Below the pieces are notes generated by a model. It made no database searches. It was not told the DNA's origin and worked only from the letters and a program-made list of their open reading frames with translations. A stretch of 64,000 bases of DNA from assembly GCF_001677435.1 (NCBI RefSeq), contig NZ_CP016268.1:2035001-2099000 (forward strand). Direction: 5' to 3'. The stretch comes from Woeseia oceani (GTDB lineage: Bacteria > Pseudomonadota > Gammaproteobacteria > Steroidobacterales > Woeseiaceae). This document shows positions 34,374-43,549 of this stretch, one piece after another (position 1 is the stretch's first letter; each line of letters opens with the position of its first letter). The position numbers were made by a program, and so were the translations under genes.

Positions 34374-34862
34374 ATGAAACTAAAACACAAACGACTAAAA
34401 AACCGCTCGTGCGCTTTGCGACCTGATGTTCAATCAATGCAGACCGCGCGATGCTGTTGAGCAATTCGTCGGTGACGAATACATTCAACACAACCCTGGC
34501 ATCGCTGACGGCCAGGCACCTTTTACGAACTTCTTCGAACGGATGGCTGGCGAATACCCAGGCAAGAAAGTGCTGCTCAAACTGGTCATTGCTGAGGGCA
34601 ATCTGGTTGTATTGCATTGTCACCATTTCTGGCCAGGTAACAGTGACTACGCGGGTATCGATTTTTTTGATTCGACGATAATGAAAAAATCGTAGAACAC
34701 TGGGACGTTCTGCAGGTCATCCCCGATACCTCAGGTAACGACATTTCGATGTTTTGCCCTGGGTGGCAGGGCTGCGAAACGCTGCAAAAACCCGGTATTC
34801 GCAAAGGACAATGGCTCGATGATGGGCACGAATACCGTAACCAACAGGTTGCGGTCAGTTGA
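34374..34862 (+). pseudogene. SnoaL-like (NTF2-fold) protein gene with frameshifts
   Basis: Three consecutive frames together encode a SnoaL-like ester cyclase/NTF2-fold protein. A short N-terminal piece ends L-V-R-F near 34417. The middle piece runs from C-D-L-M-F-N-Q (34419) through H-N-P-G-I-A-D-G and F-F-E-R-M-A-G-E-Y-P-G-K to Y-A-G-I-D-F-F. The last piece begins F-D-D-N-E-K-I-V-E-H-W-D at 34671 and ends at the TGA 34860-34862. Each junction fits a one-base deletion, at a TTT (34415-34417) and at a run of seven T (34662-34668). A further shift near the A-run at 34397-34402 is needed to reach the ATG at 34374. Sequencing error is an alternative. Confidence 0.65.
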
Positions 34863-35006
34863 ACAATAATCACAGCAAGCATTCAGACGTTCGTTTTCAT
34901 AGACGTTGAGTTTTCACCGACTACCGCAAGTAACGGGCACCGCTGGCAGAAAAATCGTTACCGGGCGCGGAAAACGGGGGCAACGGGCAGGCTTACTTGC
35001 CATGCA

Positions 35007-35027
35007 AAACAGTAGGTCGTACTGTTT
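35007..35027 (+). promoter_or_regulatory. Candidate TetR operator
   Basis: Perfect inverted repeat AAACAGTA (35007-35014), spacer GGTCG, TACTGTTT (35020-35027), 38 bp upstream of the tetR ATG. An 8-bp arm with a short spacer directly before a TetR gene is the standard layout of an autoregulatory operator. A related but imperfect half-site pair (AAACAATA at 35684, TATGTTT at 35703) lies before the TonB receptor gene. Confidence 0.6.
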
Positions 35028-35065
35028 GCGCTGGAGCTAAAGTCGCAACCCCAAGGCTTACGAAT

Positions 35066-35671
35066 ATGGATACAGCGTCCCAGCCGATACGCCGTAGATC
35101 GCAAGAAGAACGCCGGACGACTACGCAGACCGCATTGCTTGAAGCAACGGTGCGTTGCCTTGGTCGTCTCGGCTTCGCGGGAACCTCGATCAGTTCCGTA
35201 ATCAAGGAAGCGCGTGTATCGCGCGGCGCATTGTTGCATCACTACCCGGCGAAAAATGAACTTATTGCGCACGCCATTCACCACTTCTACTGCCAGCGCC
35301 TCGACCGTTTCAAAGCCAAGTTGCTGGGCGCGAATACCGACCAATTGTCGTTGGAAGATCGGTTACGGGTACTGAAAGACGATTTCGCCACGTGGTACGA
35401 CACTGCTCGTGAAATCGAAGTCGCCATGCGCACCAACCAGGAGATTGCGAGTCTCCAGGAGCAGTTGTCGGCCCAGCAACATGAGCAAATGAGCTGCGAG
35501 TACGAACAATTGCTGCCGGAGTTCGCGGTGCTGGAGAACCCGCGCGACATGATTGGCATCGCCTGCTACCTGATGCGTGGACTTGCCAGCGATCGCGATC
35601 AGGGGAACGTCGCACGACGGTTTGATGCCTGTGTGGCTATGATTCAGGGCTATTTGGACAGGGCGCACTGA
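35066..35671 (+). CDS. TetR-family transcriptional regulator
   Basis: A 201-residue regulator with an N-terminal helix-turn-helix (A-L-L-E-A-T-V-R-C-L-G-R-L-G-F-A-G-T-S to G-A-L-L-H-H-Y-P) and a helical ligand domain. The motif G-A-L-L-H-H-Y-P-A-K is typical. I chose the ATG at 35066; the longer frame from 34997 would run through the operator. It precedes a TonB-dependent receptor, transporter and amidohydrolase in the same direction. It probably controls them in response to a nutrient or xenobiotic ligand (inference). Confidence 0.93.
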   Translation: MDTASQPIRRRSQEERRTTTQTALLEATVRCLGRLGFAGTSISSVIKEARVSRGALLHHYPAKNELIAHAIHHFYCQRLDRFKAKLLGANTDQLSLEDRLRVLKDDFATWYDTAREIEVAMRTNQEIASLQEQLSAQQHEQMSCEYEQLLPEFAVLENPRDMIGIACYLMRGLASDRDQGNVARRFDACVAMIQGYLDRAH

Positions 35672-35678
35672 GTTTCGC

Positions 35679-35708
35679 TTTACAAACAATACGATCGGAC
35701 GGTATGTT
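35679..35708 (+). promoter_or_regulatory. Candidate promoter of the TonB receptor gene
   Basis: A -35 like TTTACA (35679-35684) and a -10 like TATGTT (35703-35708) are 18 bp apart, about 70 bp before the receptor ATG. An imperfect inverted repeat (CAAACAATAC at 35683-35692, GTATGTTTG at 35702-35710) overlaps both boxes and could bind the upstream TetR protein. Confidence 0.4.
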
Positions 35709-35776
35709 TGCAGGCGCAACCAGTAGTCCGGGTGAAACATCACCCCTGGTACGATGCAACTCTTAGGGGTAACACG

Positions 35777-37975
35777 ATGTTTTTAAACCGAAATAGACGT
35801 TTGCAGCTCGGCGCGGCTGCCCTCATGACAACGCTGTTCGTGCCGCTGGCCGCCACTGCGCAGGACACTGGCGCGCCCGTGCAGATTGAAGAAATAGTGG
35901 TCACCGCCGACAAGCGCGCGGCGAAGAGCGTGCAGGACCTCTCCAGCAGCATTACCGCCTTCGATGCTGATAAGCTCGAACGTCTCGACGTGCTCGATTT
36001 CGACGATTTCATCGTGCAGGTTCCGGGTACGAATTTCATCAATGACGGCGGGCCAGGGCGTGGCAATGAAGTCGCATCCATACGTGGACTCTCGACGGTC
36101 GCTGACAATACCGTCGGTGTGGTTGCACAGTACCTGGACGGCGCGCCGCATTTCGGCAACTCCTACCGGTTTTTTGATATCGGCGAAGTCGGTGTATTGC
36201 GTGGCCCGCAAGGCACGTTGTGGGGTTCACAATCCATCGGTGGGCTTATTTATTACCGGTCCAACCGACCGGAACTCGACAGCTACAACGGCAGCGTGCA
36301 GGGCGACCTGTACACCACCGACAACGACGGCGGATTGAGCCAGCGTTACAGTGGCGTCATTAACATGCCGCTGGTTGAAGACAAGTTTGCGATTCGTGTA
36401 GCGGGGCAGTTTATCGACGAAACGGGTTATATCGACAACGTGCGTACGTCGGGCAGTGCCATTAATGATGTCAAGGAGTCTGCATGGCGCTTATCAGCGT
36501 TGTTCGCGCCGACCGATGCACTCACCGTCACCACGATTTATCACGGCAATGATTTGAATGCCGATGCGCCGACCTATTTCGAACTCGGTCTCGACGGACT
36601 GCAGGTGAATCAGCCGTCGGATGCCGGCCCGAGCCGTCAGGAATACGATCTCTTCAACCTGATTGTCGACTACGACCTCAGCTGGGGCACGCTCAACTAC
36701 ACCGGTTCGCACTTCACCAACGATGGCGGCTATACCGACTATCTCGATTCGTCGGGCACTTTGCAGCGGTTCGATACCGTTATCGACGAGCACTCCACGA
36801 CTCACGAATTGCGACTCGCATCAACGGGTGACAGTCGCCTGCAATGGCTGGTTGGCCTCTACTACGACGAATACGAAGACTTCAACCAGGCGATTGACTA
36901 CTCGCTGACCGGCTTTGACGATCCCGCTCCCGTCGAAGGCACGCGTTCCGGTGGCCTGCAGATCTTGACCGATAAAGCGTTCTTCGGCGAAGTCAGTTAC
37001 GACCTGACAGACGACCTGACCGTGCTCGTCGGTGGCCGCCTGTTCAACTGGGAAGTGGACAACCGCGAGGTATTCCTGATCGGCGGCAGCGACTTCGGCT
37101 TCGTCACCAACGGTATCGCGGAAGACGATGACGTCTTTTACAAAATTTCACTGGAATACCGTTTGAACGACGATGTCATGGCCTACGCGTTGCGCTCCGA
37201 AGGCTTCCGCTACGGCGGCTTCAATACCTTTGTCGGCGAAGCATTGTTCGGCATCTCGGAAGAGTTCTACGAGTTCGCACCGGATACGCTGGTCAGCTAC
37301 GAAGCAGGCTTCAAGTCACGGCTTGCAGACGGGCGTGTCCTGTTGAATGCGTCTGTTTATTTCCTCGACTGGCAGGAAGTGCAGGCCGTAGTACAGAGCG
37401 ACACGGCGGGCGCATTCGGCCAAGGCTTCTTCACGACTAACGCGCCGGATCTGGAAGCGCAGGGTGTCGAACTGGAAATTGTCACGCAGGATTTCCTTGC
37501 GCCGGGCGTTTACGCCGCATTGAGCTGGGGCAACACGGATAACGAGTTCCAGGACGATGCGCAATTGTTCCCGGGCACGCGCGTCAACATCAATAAAGGG
37601 GACAGTCTGCGTCGCACCCCGAGAAACACGTACTCACTTGATGTCGGCTACCAGTTTGCCTATAGCAACCAGGTAGACGGCTACGTTCGTGCAAATTTCT
37701 GGCACAAGGACTCAACCTCCACCTTCGGCTTCGACGGTAATGACGGCAATGTGGAAGTGCCTTCACAAAACATCGTGAACATGTCTACCGGCGCAAACTG
37801 GGAAAACTTCCAACTGAAGCTGTACGTCGACAACCTGACGAACAAAGCCCCGTTGCTGAATGTATTTTCCGGCGGACGAGCCGGTTTGCCCGGCGGTGAT
37901 GTCGCTGTGCGTGCCAATACGCTCCGGCCGAGAACGATCGGTATTGAGGGTACCTACCTGTTCGGTGGCCGCTAG
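35777..37975 (+). CDS. TonB-dependent outer-membrane receptor
   Basis: A 732-residue receptor. A signal peptide (residues 1-30, ending A-T-A-Q-D) is followed by a TonB-box-like segment (I-E-E-I-V-V-T-A), a plug domain (about 45-160, with S-I-R-G-L-S and L-R-G-P-Q-G-T-L-W-G) and a 22-strand barrel. The ATG at 35777 has AGGGG upstream; the longer frame from 35708 overlaps the promoter. The plug sequence resembles receptors in Caulobacter-type and marine bacteria that take up carbohydrates or aromatic compounds. Its neighbours (MFS, amidohydrolase) suggest uptake of an organic nutrient, not iron. Confidence 0.95.
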   Translation: MFLNRNRRLQLGAAALMTTLFVPLAATAQDTGAPVQIEEIVVTADKRAAKSVQDLSSSITAFDADKLERLDVLDFDDFIVQVPGTNFINDGGPGRGNEVASIRGLSTVADNTVGVVAQYLDGAPHFGNSYRFFDIGEVGVLRGPQGTLWGSQSIGGLIYYRSNRPELDSYNGSVQGDLYTTDNDGGLSQRYSGVINMPLVEDKFAIRVAGQFIDETGYIDNVRTSGSAINDVKESAWRLSALFAPTDALTVTTIYHGNDLNADAPTYFELGLDGLQVNQPSDAGPSRQEYDLFNLIVDYDLSWGTLNYTGSHFTNDGGYTDYLDSSGTLQRFDTVIDEHSTTHELRLASTGDSRLQWLVGLYYDEYEDFNQAIDYSLTGFDDPAPVEGTRSGGLQILTDKAFFGEVSYDLTDDLTVLVGGRLFNWEVDNREVFLIGGSDFGFVTNGIAEDDDVFYKISLEYRLNDDVMAYALRSEGFRYGGFNTFVGEALFGISEEFYEFAPDTLVSYEAGFKSRLADGRVLLNASVYFLDWQEVQAVVQSDTAGAFGQGFFTTNAPDLEAQGVELEIVTQDFLAPGVYAALSWGNTDNEFQDDAQLFPGTRVNINKGDSLRRTPRNTYSLDVGYQFAYSNQVDGYVRANFWHKDSTSTFGFDGNDGNVEVPSQNIVNMSTGANWENFQLKLYVDNLTNKAPLLNVFSGGRAGLPGGDVAVRANTLRPRTIGIEGTYLFGGR

Positions 37976-38053
37976 GCGACCGGGTCACTGTAGGTAGCTT
38001 GCAACGAACTTGGTATAAAGGAGCCGGTGTAGCGAAGAACGTGGTTCTGAATC

Positions 38054-39406
38054 GTGAGTCGAAAACTCGGGGCATGGACAATTGCGGCCTATGCGGCACC
38101 GATGGTGCCAATCTGGATGTTGCACACACCCGCGCTGTCGATTTTGCCCGGCCTGTACGCAACGGTCAGCGGCATCGACCTCGCGACGATAGGCCTCATC
38201 CTGGTGTTCAGCCGGGTTCTCGATGGCGTTACGGACCCGATCATCGGCTTCTTTTCCGATCGCACGGCAACGGCCATAGGGCGGCGAAAGCCATGGATGA
38301 TTGCCGGCGGACTCCTGTGCATCATTGGTGTGTGGTTCTGGTTCCGCCCTGGGGCCGATACCGGCGGGCTGTATTTTCTGCTGGCTTCGGTTGTCGTCTA
38401 CATTGGCTGGACGATGGTGGAAGTGCCGCATGCGGCATGGCTCAGCGAGCTGACGGTTGACTATGATGAACGCTCACACCTCTCCGGGTTTCGCACCGCC
38501 GCCATCTACCTCGGCTACCTTTTATTCTGGTCCGGACCGTTTCTGCCGATATTTGCAACCACCGAGATCACCCCGGATGTCACCGCAGCAATGTCGTATT
38601 TGGTCATCGCCTTGATCATTCTTGCGGTAGCCGCTGCCGTTCTGAAGGTGCCCGCGGGCACGGTCAGTGCTCGGCCGCAGGCGAGTGTCACAGCCGCGCT
38701 ATCGACCCTCGCTGGTAACAAGCCATTGCGCTTCTACGCACTCATCATGCTGTCCAGCTGGCTGGCAAGTGGCATGGTGGCCGGTCTCTACTTTTTTTAC
38801 ATCAGCAATTATCTGACGATTCCGGACAAGTTTGGCCATATCGGTCTTGCTGTTGCGGCTATGGGTTTCCTGAGCGCGTCATTCTGGGGTTGGGCGGGGG
38901 CGCGTTTCGATACCCACCGGGTCCTTAGTTTCTGTAATTTATGCATCGTGCTGACCCTGGTCGCGATGGCCCTGATACAACCAGGACCTGGCGCCTTTCC
39001 AGCGCTGCTCGCGGTATTCAGCATCTCCGCGTTGTTTACAACCGGCACCACCGTCGCTTACTACGCAATGATGGCGGACATCGTCGACTACGACACGCTG
39101 AAAACCGGCGCAAACAATGCCGGTAACTATTACGCACTGGTAACGCTGCTACAGAAAATTGGCCTCGGTGCCGGGGCCGGAGCAGCGTTGTTGCTGGTGT
39201 CGCTGTTCGGTTTTGACGCGAACGGCAGCAATGAAGGCTGGGCACTGGCCGGATTCTTCATCGCCTTTCTGGGATTGCCCATCCTGCTGAATTTGCTGGC
39301 GACAGTGCTCGCGCTGTATTTCCCGATTAACAGGCGCCGGCACAACATCATTCGCAAACGCCTGCGGACGCGGGCCAGCCACGCGCTGGCAATGCCAGAT
39401 GGCTGA
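38054..39406 (+). CDS. MFS transporter, GPH (sugar:cation symporter) type
   Basis: A 450-residue 12-helix transporter. The motif S-R-V-L-D-G-V-T-D-P-I-I-G-F-F-S-D-R-T at about residues 55-73 is the signature of the GPH family (melibiose/glucuronide carriers). It is followed by a W-M-I-A-G-G segment. The start is a GTG at 38054. It lies 78 bp after the TonB receptor and probably moves the imported compound across the inner membrane. GPH members outside the sugar group also carry other organic anions, so the substrate is open. Confidence 0.9.
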   Translation: MSRKLGAWTIAAYAAPMVPIWMLHTPALSILPGLYATVSGIDLATIGLILVFSRVLDGVTDPIIGFFSDRTATAIGRRKPWMIAGGLLCIIGVWFWFRPGADTGGLYFLLASVVVYIGWTMVEVPHAAWLSELTVDYDERSHLSGFRTAAIYLGYLLFWSGPFLPIFATTEITPDVTAAMSYLVIALIILAVAAAVLKVPAGTVSARPQASVTAALSTLAGNKPLRFYALIMLSSWLASGMVAGLYFFYISNYLTIPDKFGHIGLAVAAMGFLSASFWGWAGARFDTHRVLSFCNLCIVLTLVAMALIQPGPGAFPALLAVFSISALFTTGTTVAYYAMMADIVDYDTLKTGANNAGNYYALVTLLQKIGLGAGAGAALLLVSLFGFDANGSNEGWALAGFFIAFLGLPILLNLLATVLALYFPINRRRHNIIRKRLRTRASHALAMPDG

Positions 39407-39500
39407 ACAAATGCAACCCGCAGGCAGACGCAAGACGAACAAGGGTAGCGCTCACAAGGCATGAGCGCGAGCCGGAACCTTAACCACACAATCAGCACCT

Positions 39501-39537
39501 ACTGATTTATCCCACCCGCTACCGGTGGGGAATCAGT
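39501..39537 (+). promoter_or_regulatory. Two-step hairpin before the amidohydrolase gene
   Basis: An outer stem ACTGATT (39501-39507) with AATCAGT (39531-39537) encloses an inner stem CCCACC (39511-39516) with GGTGGG (39524-39529). There is no T-run, so it is not a classical terminator. It ends 31 bp before the ATG of the amidohydrolase and could be an operator, an mRNA-stability element or a processing site between the transporter and enzyme genes. Confidence 0.45.
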
Positions 39538-39568
39538 CATGCAATATGTTCGATTTCAGGAGAGTTAG

Positions 39569-41059
39569 ATGCGAGTCATAATTTACCTGTTGTTATTGGC
39601 CGTGGGTGTTAACCACGCGGCAGCAGCAGAGAAGATTGCCTTGACCGGGGCAACGGTCATCAGCGCGACCGGAGCGGCACCCATAAAAGATGCAATGGTG
39701 CTACTGGCTGATGGCAAAATTCAGGCGATCCGCAGCAACGGAAAAGTGCCGGCGGGTTACCGGGTCGTTGATGCATCCGGCAAATGGGTTACTCCAGGGC
39801 TGATTGACTCCAACATTCACCTGATTCTGATGACCGTGCCGGAGTTCTTCATCAAGTACGAGGACCGGCTTACCGACATCGCCATTCAGTCGGCGCAGGT
39901 CGGCCTGAAGTACGGCCTGACGACCATGCCGGATACCTGGGGCCCATTGAAACCGCTGCTTGAGGCACGCGACCGAATCAACAACGGCGAGTTTGTGGGT
40001 AGTCGTTTGTTGATCGCCGGCAATATCATCGGCACCGGTGGCCCGTTCAGTCAGTACTTCATGGGCGGCTGGCCCGTATCCGGTCTCTCCCTGCGCTACG
40101 GTGGCTGGGTAACCCCGACAGTTCGGCAACGCATTGATGCCTTGTGGGAAGACGACGTGGGCCCGGCCTTGCTGGCGATGACGCCGGAAGAAATTGCGGT
40201 CGCTACACGTAACTACATTGCAAAGGGCGTTGACTTCATCAAGGTCGGCGTCAGCGGCCATGGTATCGGTCCGGTCGAACCGTTGATGTTTTCCAAAGAA
40301 GCGTTGATCGCAATGCGCGAGGAAGCGCGCAAGGCCAGTATTCCATTTACGACCCACACGTTCACCGTCGAGAGTCTGCGCATGGCGGTTGAGGTGGATT
40401 CCGACCTGCTCATACACCCGAATGTCATGAGCACACCGTGGTCTTATGCTTCGGCGGCGCAAAAGGGATCGATTTTGCAACTGATCGAAACCATTGCGGA
40501 GAAGGGTATTTACGCTGGCCTTATGTCCATTCCTGAAAAAGAAAAGGAACGGATTTACGCCGAGTGGGACTTCCGGGAGCATACCGACCAACCCGCGTTA
40601 AACGAAATTATGGTGAACCGGCAACTCAACATGCACGGCTCGTCTTTCGAAGAAAAAGCGGAAGGTGTACGTGCCTGGCTGGACGGCGGGGTCAAATTCA
40701 CGCTTGCAACCGATCAGGGACCGGATACCGCGGATCTCGGACCGGTCGTATGGGGCCGACTCGGTCGTATGCATTTCAACCGCATGATCGGCTTGCAGGA
40801 CGTTGGCGCGAGCCCGATGGACATTCTCATAGCTGCAACCCGCAACGGCGCAGAAGCGTACGGGCTTGGCGACACACTCGGAACAGTGGAAGAGGGCAAG
40901 ATCGCCGACTTACTGGTGCTCGATGCAAACCCACTGGACGACATCGGCAATTTCCGGCAAATCAACATGGTCATCAAAGGCGGTGAGATCGTGGACCGTG
41001 ATGCGCTGCCAACAGTAAAAGTGCTCGACTACGACCCAAGTCTGCCCTGGCCCTACTGA
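39569..41059 (+). CDS. Exported amidohydrolase-superfamily protein
   Basis: A 496-residue metal-dependent hydrolase with a signal peptide (residues 1-20). The metal site is recognisable: D-S-N-I-H-L at about 75-80 (the first His of the usual H-x-H is Asn), a Lys in D-F-I-K-V that may be carboxylated, His in T-T-H-T-F, His in L-L-I-H-P, and Asp in A-T-D-Q-G. The C-terminal strands (G-K-I-A-D-L-L-V-L-D-A-N-P-L-D) are typical of imidazolonepropionase-like proteins. It may cleave a cyclic amide or ester in the periplasm. AGGAGAG precedes the ATG. Confidence 0.88.
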   Translation: MRVIIYLLLLAVGVNHAAAAEKIALTGATVISATGAAPIKDAMVLLADGKIQAIRSNGKVPAGYRVVDASGKWVTPGLIDSNIHLILMTVPEFFIKYEDRLTDIAIQSAQVGLKYGLTTMPDTWGPLKPLLEARDRINNGEFVGSRLLIAGNIIGTGGPFSQYFMGGWPVSGLSLRYGGWVTPTVRQRIDALWEDDVGPALLAMTPEEIAVATRNYIAKGVDFIKVGVSGHGIGPVEPLMFSKEALIAMREEARKASIPFTTHTFTVESLRMAVEVDSDLLIHPNVMSTPWSYASAAQKGSILQLIETIAEKGIYAGLMSIPEKEKERIYAEWDFREHTDQPALNEIMVNRQLNMHGSSFEEKAEGVRAWLDGGVKFTLATDQGPDTADLGPVVWGRLGRMHFNRMIGLQDVGASPMDILIAATRNGAEAYGLGDTLGTVEEGKIADLLVLDANPLDDIGNFRQINMVIKGGEIVDRDALPTVKVLDYDPSLPWPY

Positions 41060-41073
41060 CAGAGAACCCTGCC

Positions 41074-41931
41074 ATGCGAATGAAAACCCTGTTGCTGCTA
41101 TTGAGCTGTTCGTTCTGGGCAACGCACGTCCATGCTCAGGATGAGACGGAGTGGCGAGCCGTTGATCCCGAGCGTCTCGTAGTCATGACGCTCGACGCAG
41201 GCGTGGTTTTTCTGGAATTGAACTCGACCTTTGCTCCGGCAACAGTCACCCAGTTCAAACGCCTGGTTCGTGAAGGCTTCTACGATGGACTGAGCTTCTA
41301 CAGGGTAATCGAAGGCTTCGTTGCGCAAGGTGGCGACGGCAGTGACATGGGTAATGCCAATTCAGAACCGACCATCAAGGGAGAGTTCGAGCGCAAGCTA
41401 ACGGCTTCATTGCCGTTCACCAGCGTGCAGAAGCCGGATATGTTCGCGGCTGAGACCGGCTTTAGTGATGGCTTTGCTGCCGCTCGCGACCCGAGAGAGG
41501 GCACGGCTTGGCTAACGCATTGCCCCGGCACGCTCGCGATGGCGAGACTCAACGAGGCGGATACCAGCAGCACTGATTTTTATATCGTCATTGGTCAGGC
41601 ACCCCGTTATCTTGACCGAAATATGAATATCTTTGGGCGGGTCGTGCTGGGCATGGACATCGTCCAGCGCATTCGTCGCGGGGCGGCGAGTGAGGGCGGT
41701 ATGTTGAGTGAGACCGATACGCGCACCGCGATTACCTCCGTCCGTATTGCCGCCGATATAGCGCCGAGTGAGCGTCCTGCGGTCGAAGTCATGGACACGG
41801 ACAGCGCGGCTTTTGCGGCGATGCTGGAATCGCGACGCCACCGAGTACATGAATTCTTTCAACACACGCCCGCACCGGTGCTGGATGTTTGTCAGGTTCC
41901 CAATGCAGGTCGTCTGCTATCGGCCAACTGA
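41074..41931 (+). CDS. Exported cyclophilin-type peptidyl-prolyl isomerase
   Basis: A 285-residue exported PPIase. A signal peptide (residues 1-21, ending H-V-H-A-Q) precedes the cyclophilin domain with F-Y-D-G-L-S-F-Y-R-V-I-E-G-F-V-A-Q-G-G-D and a core strand T-D-F-Y-I-V-I-G-Q. A long insertion at about residues 100-150 separates the two halves, as in some PpiA relatives. The C-terminal 60 residues are a helical extension of unknown role. It follows the amidohydrolase by 14 bp, so it may help fold that enzyme or the receptor in the envelope (inference). Confidence 0.88.
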   Translation: MRMKTLLLLLSCSFWATHVHAQDETEWRAVDPERLVVMTLDAGVVFLELNSTFAPATVTQFKRLVREGFYDGLSFYRVIEGFVAQGGDGSDMGNANSEPTIKGEFERKLTASLPFTSVQKPDMFAAETGFSDGFAAARDPREGTAWLTHCPGTLAMARLNEADTSSTDFYIVIGQAPRYLDRNMNIFGRVVLGMDIVQRIRRGAASEGGMLSETDTRTAITSVRIAADIAPSERPAVEVMDTDSAAFAAMLESRRHRVHEFFQHTPAPVLDVCQVPNAGRLLSAN

Positions 41932-41938
41932 GTCACGG

Positions 41939-43549
41939 CTATTCCGCCGGTTGTGGCGACGTTGTTGCAGCGACATGCGCCGCATAGCCGGCGCCGGCTT
42001 CGGTGTAAATATTGAACACAGTCGATGCGCCGGCTTTCTGCAATGCGACAACTTCATCCGGAAAGCGTGCAGTGGCTGCTATACGACCTTTGAACGAGGT
42101 TAACTTGAGTTGCTCGATTACTTCGAGGCTGGTGCTCAATTTGGGTAACGCCAACATGATGAGGTCGAGCGTATGCGTAGCCTGAACGCGGTCCCAGAAA
42201 TCGGCATCGCTGGGATCACCGAGTAACACCTTGCGGTTCATTCCTCGCTGGTTTTTGACGGTAATGGGATCAATCTCAACGCCGACCACATGATCGCCAA
42301 ACGACTCGCGCATGGTGTCGTAGGCGCCGGTACCGACTCCGCCCATGCCCACAATCGCTATGGTCGCATTGTCGATGTCATGCGGTTGATCATCCGGCAA
42401 CCGCCCTGAGCGTTGCAATCGTTGCCACAGCGGCCGGTGTCTTGCGTAAAGGTCGTTCGCCATCGCATTCAGGGTGGCGGCAATGGCGAACGACAATGAC
42501 AATGCAACCGCAAGAACTACCAGCCATTCACGGTCCAGCCAACCATTGGTAACGCCAATCATGGCGACAATTAATCCGAACTCACTGAAGTTGGTGAGAT
42601 TGGCCGAGGCGAGAAACGCGGTCCGGGCCCGCAACCGGAAGTAGGCCAGCAACGCAAAGAAAAGTCCGGCTTTCACGAACACAAACGGTGCGATGAGTGC
42701 GCCGACAATGAAGGTTTCGTAGGTCAGCTCGCCGGACAATCCTATCGAGAGAAAGAAGCCGAGCAGGAACAGGTCCTTGAAGCCCAGCATGGTCTTGGCC
42801 ATTTCCTCGGCCTTGGAATGATTGGAGATGAGCACGCCCAGCAGCAATGCCCCGAGATCACCTTTCAAGCCAACCAGTTCGAAGATTTCCGCGCCACCGA
42901 GTGCCAGCACGAAACCGAAGAGGACCAGCAGTTCACCATGGCCGACGCGTTGCAGCAGTCGATGCAGCAATGGTCGTAGCAGCACAAGCAGGACCAACAG
43001 CAGCGCCCACTGCGAGGGCGACTTGCCGGATGAAACGGCAAGAAACACGACAGCGGCAAGATCCTGCATGATCAGAATGCCGATGGCGATTCGGCCGTGT
43101 GGCGTTGCCATTTCGCCTTTTTCTTCCAGCACCTTGACGACAAACACCGTGCTGGAAAAGCTCAGTGCAAATGCAACGAGGATTGATTGCGGAAAGTCCA
43201 GGCCGGCGAAAAATGGCGTACCGAAAAGCGCCAGGGCATAGACGGCCAAACCGAAAACGGCGACGACGAGCGTCGTGTGCAAACCCGTCACCGCCCATAT
43301 CTGCGGTTTGGCGAGTGAACGAAGATTCAGCTTCAGGCCGACGGTAAACAGTAAGAGCGTTATACCCAGGTCCGCGAACTGTTGCAGCACGTCACCACTG
43401 ACGACACCAGTGCCGTTGAGAAGAAAGCCTGCTGCCAGATAACCAACCAATGGTGGAAGTCCGATGACACGCGACAACAAGCCCAGTGCAAATGCGAGCG
43501 CGAGCCAAACAATGTCGCCCAGCGCCGTAGTAATCCAGTAGAAATCCAT
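41939..43549 (-). CDS. Kef-type cation:proton antiporter with RCK-N domain
   Basis: A 536-residue CPA2 antiporter. About 11-12 helices (residues 5-385) include the family motifs G-L-P-P-L-V-G-Y-L-A-A-G-F, S-F-S-S-T-V-F-V-V-K and I-G-I-L-I-M-Q-D-L-A-A-V. A cytosolic TrkA/RCK-N domain with the nucleotide-binding loop G-M-G-G-V-G-T-G at about 402-409 follows. Kef-type proteins export potassium for protons during electrophile or acid stress, with gating by nucleotide or thiol ligands. It is convergent with the cyclophilin gene and ends 7 bp from its stop. Confidence 0.92.
   Translation of the reverse strand: MDFYWITTALGDIVWLALAFALGLLSRVIGLPPLVGYLAAGFLLNGTGVVSGDVLQQFADLGITLLLFTVGLKLNLRSLAKPQIWAVTGLHTTLVVAVFGLAVYALALFGTPFFAGLDFPQSILVAFALSFSSTVFVVKVLEEKGEMATPHGRIAIGILIMQDLAAVVFLAVSSGKSPSQWALLLVLLVLLRPLLHRLLQRVGHGELLVLFGFVLALGGAEIFELVGLKGDLGALLLGVLISNHSKAEEMAKTMLGFKDLFLLGFFLSIGLSGELTYETFIVGALIAPFVFVKAGLFFALLAYFRLRARTAFLASANLTNFSEFGLIVAMIGVTNGWLDREWLVVLAVALSLSFAIAATLNAMANDLYARHRPLWQRLQRSGRLPDDQPHDIDNATIAIVGMGGVGTGAYDTMRESFGDHVVGVEIDPITVKNQRGMNRKVLLGDPSDADFWDRVQATHTLDLIMLALPKLSTSLEVIEQLKLTSFKGRIAATARFPDEVVALQKAGASTVFNIYTEAGAGYAAHVAATTSPQPAE

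Noticed and set aside
35684-35709. Second full TetR operator
   Set aside because: Half-sites are similar to the first operator, but one arm is a base short and the spacing differs; kept only as a weak element in the promoter entry.
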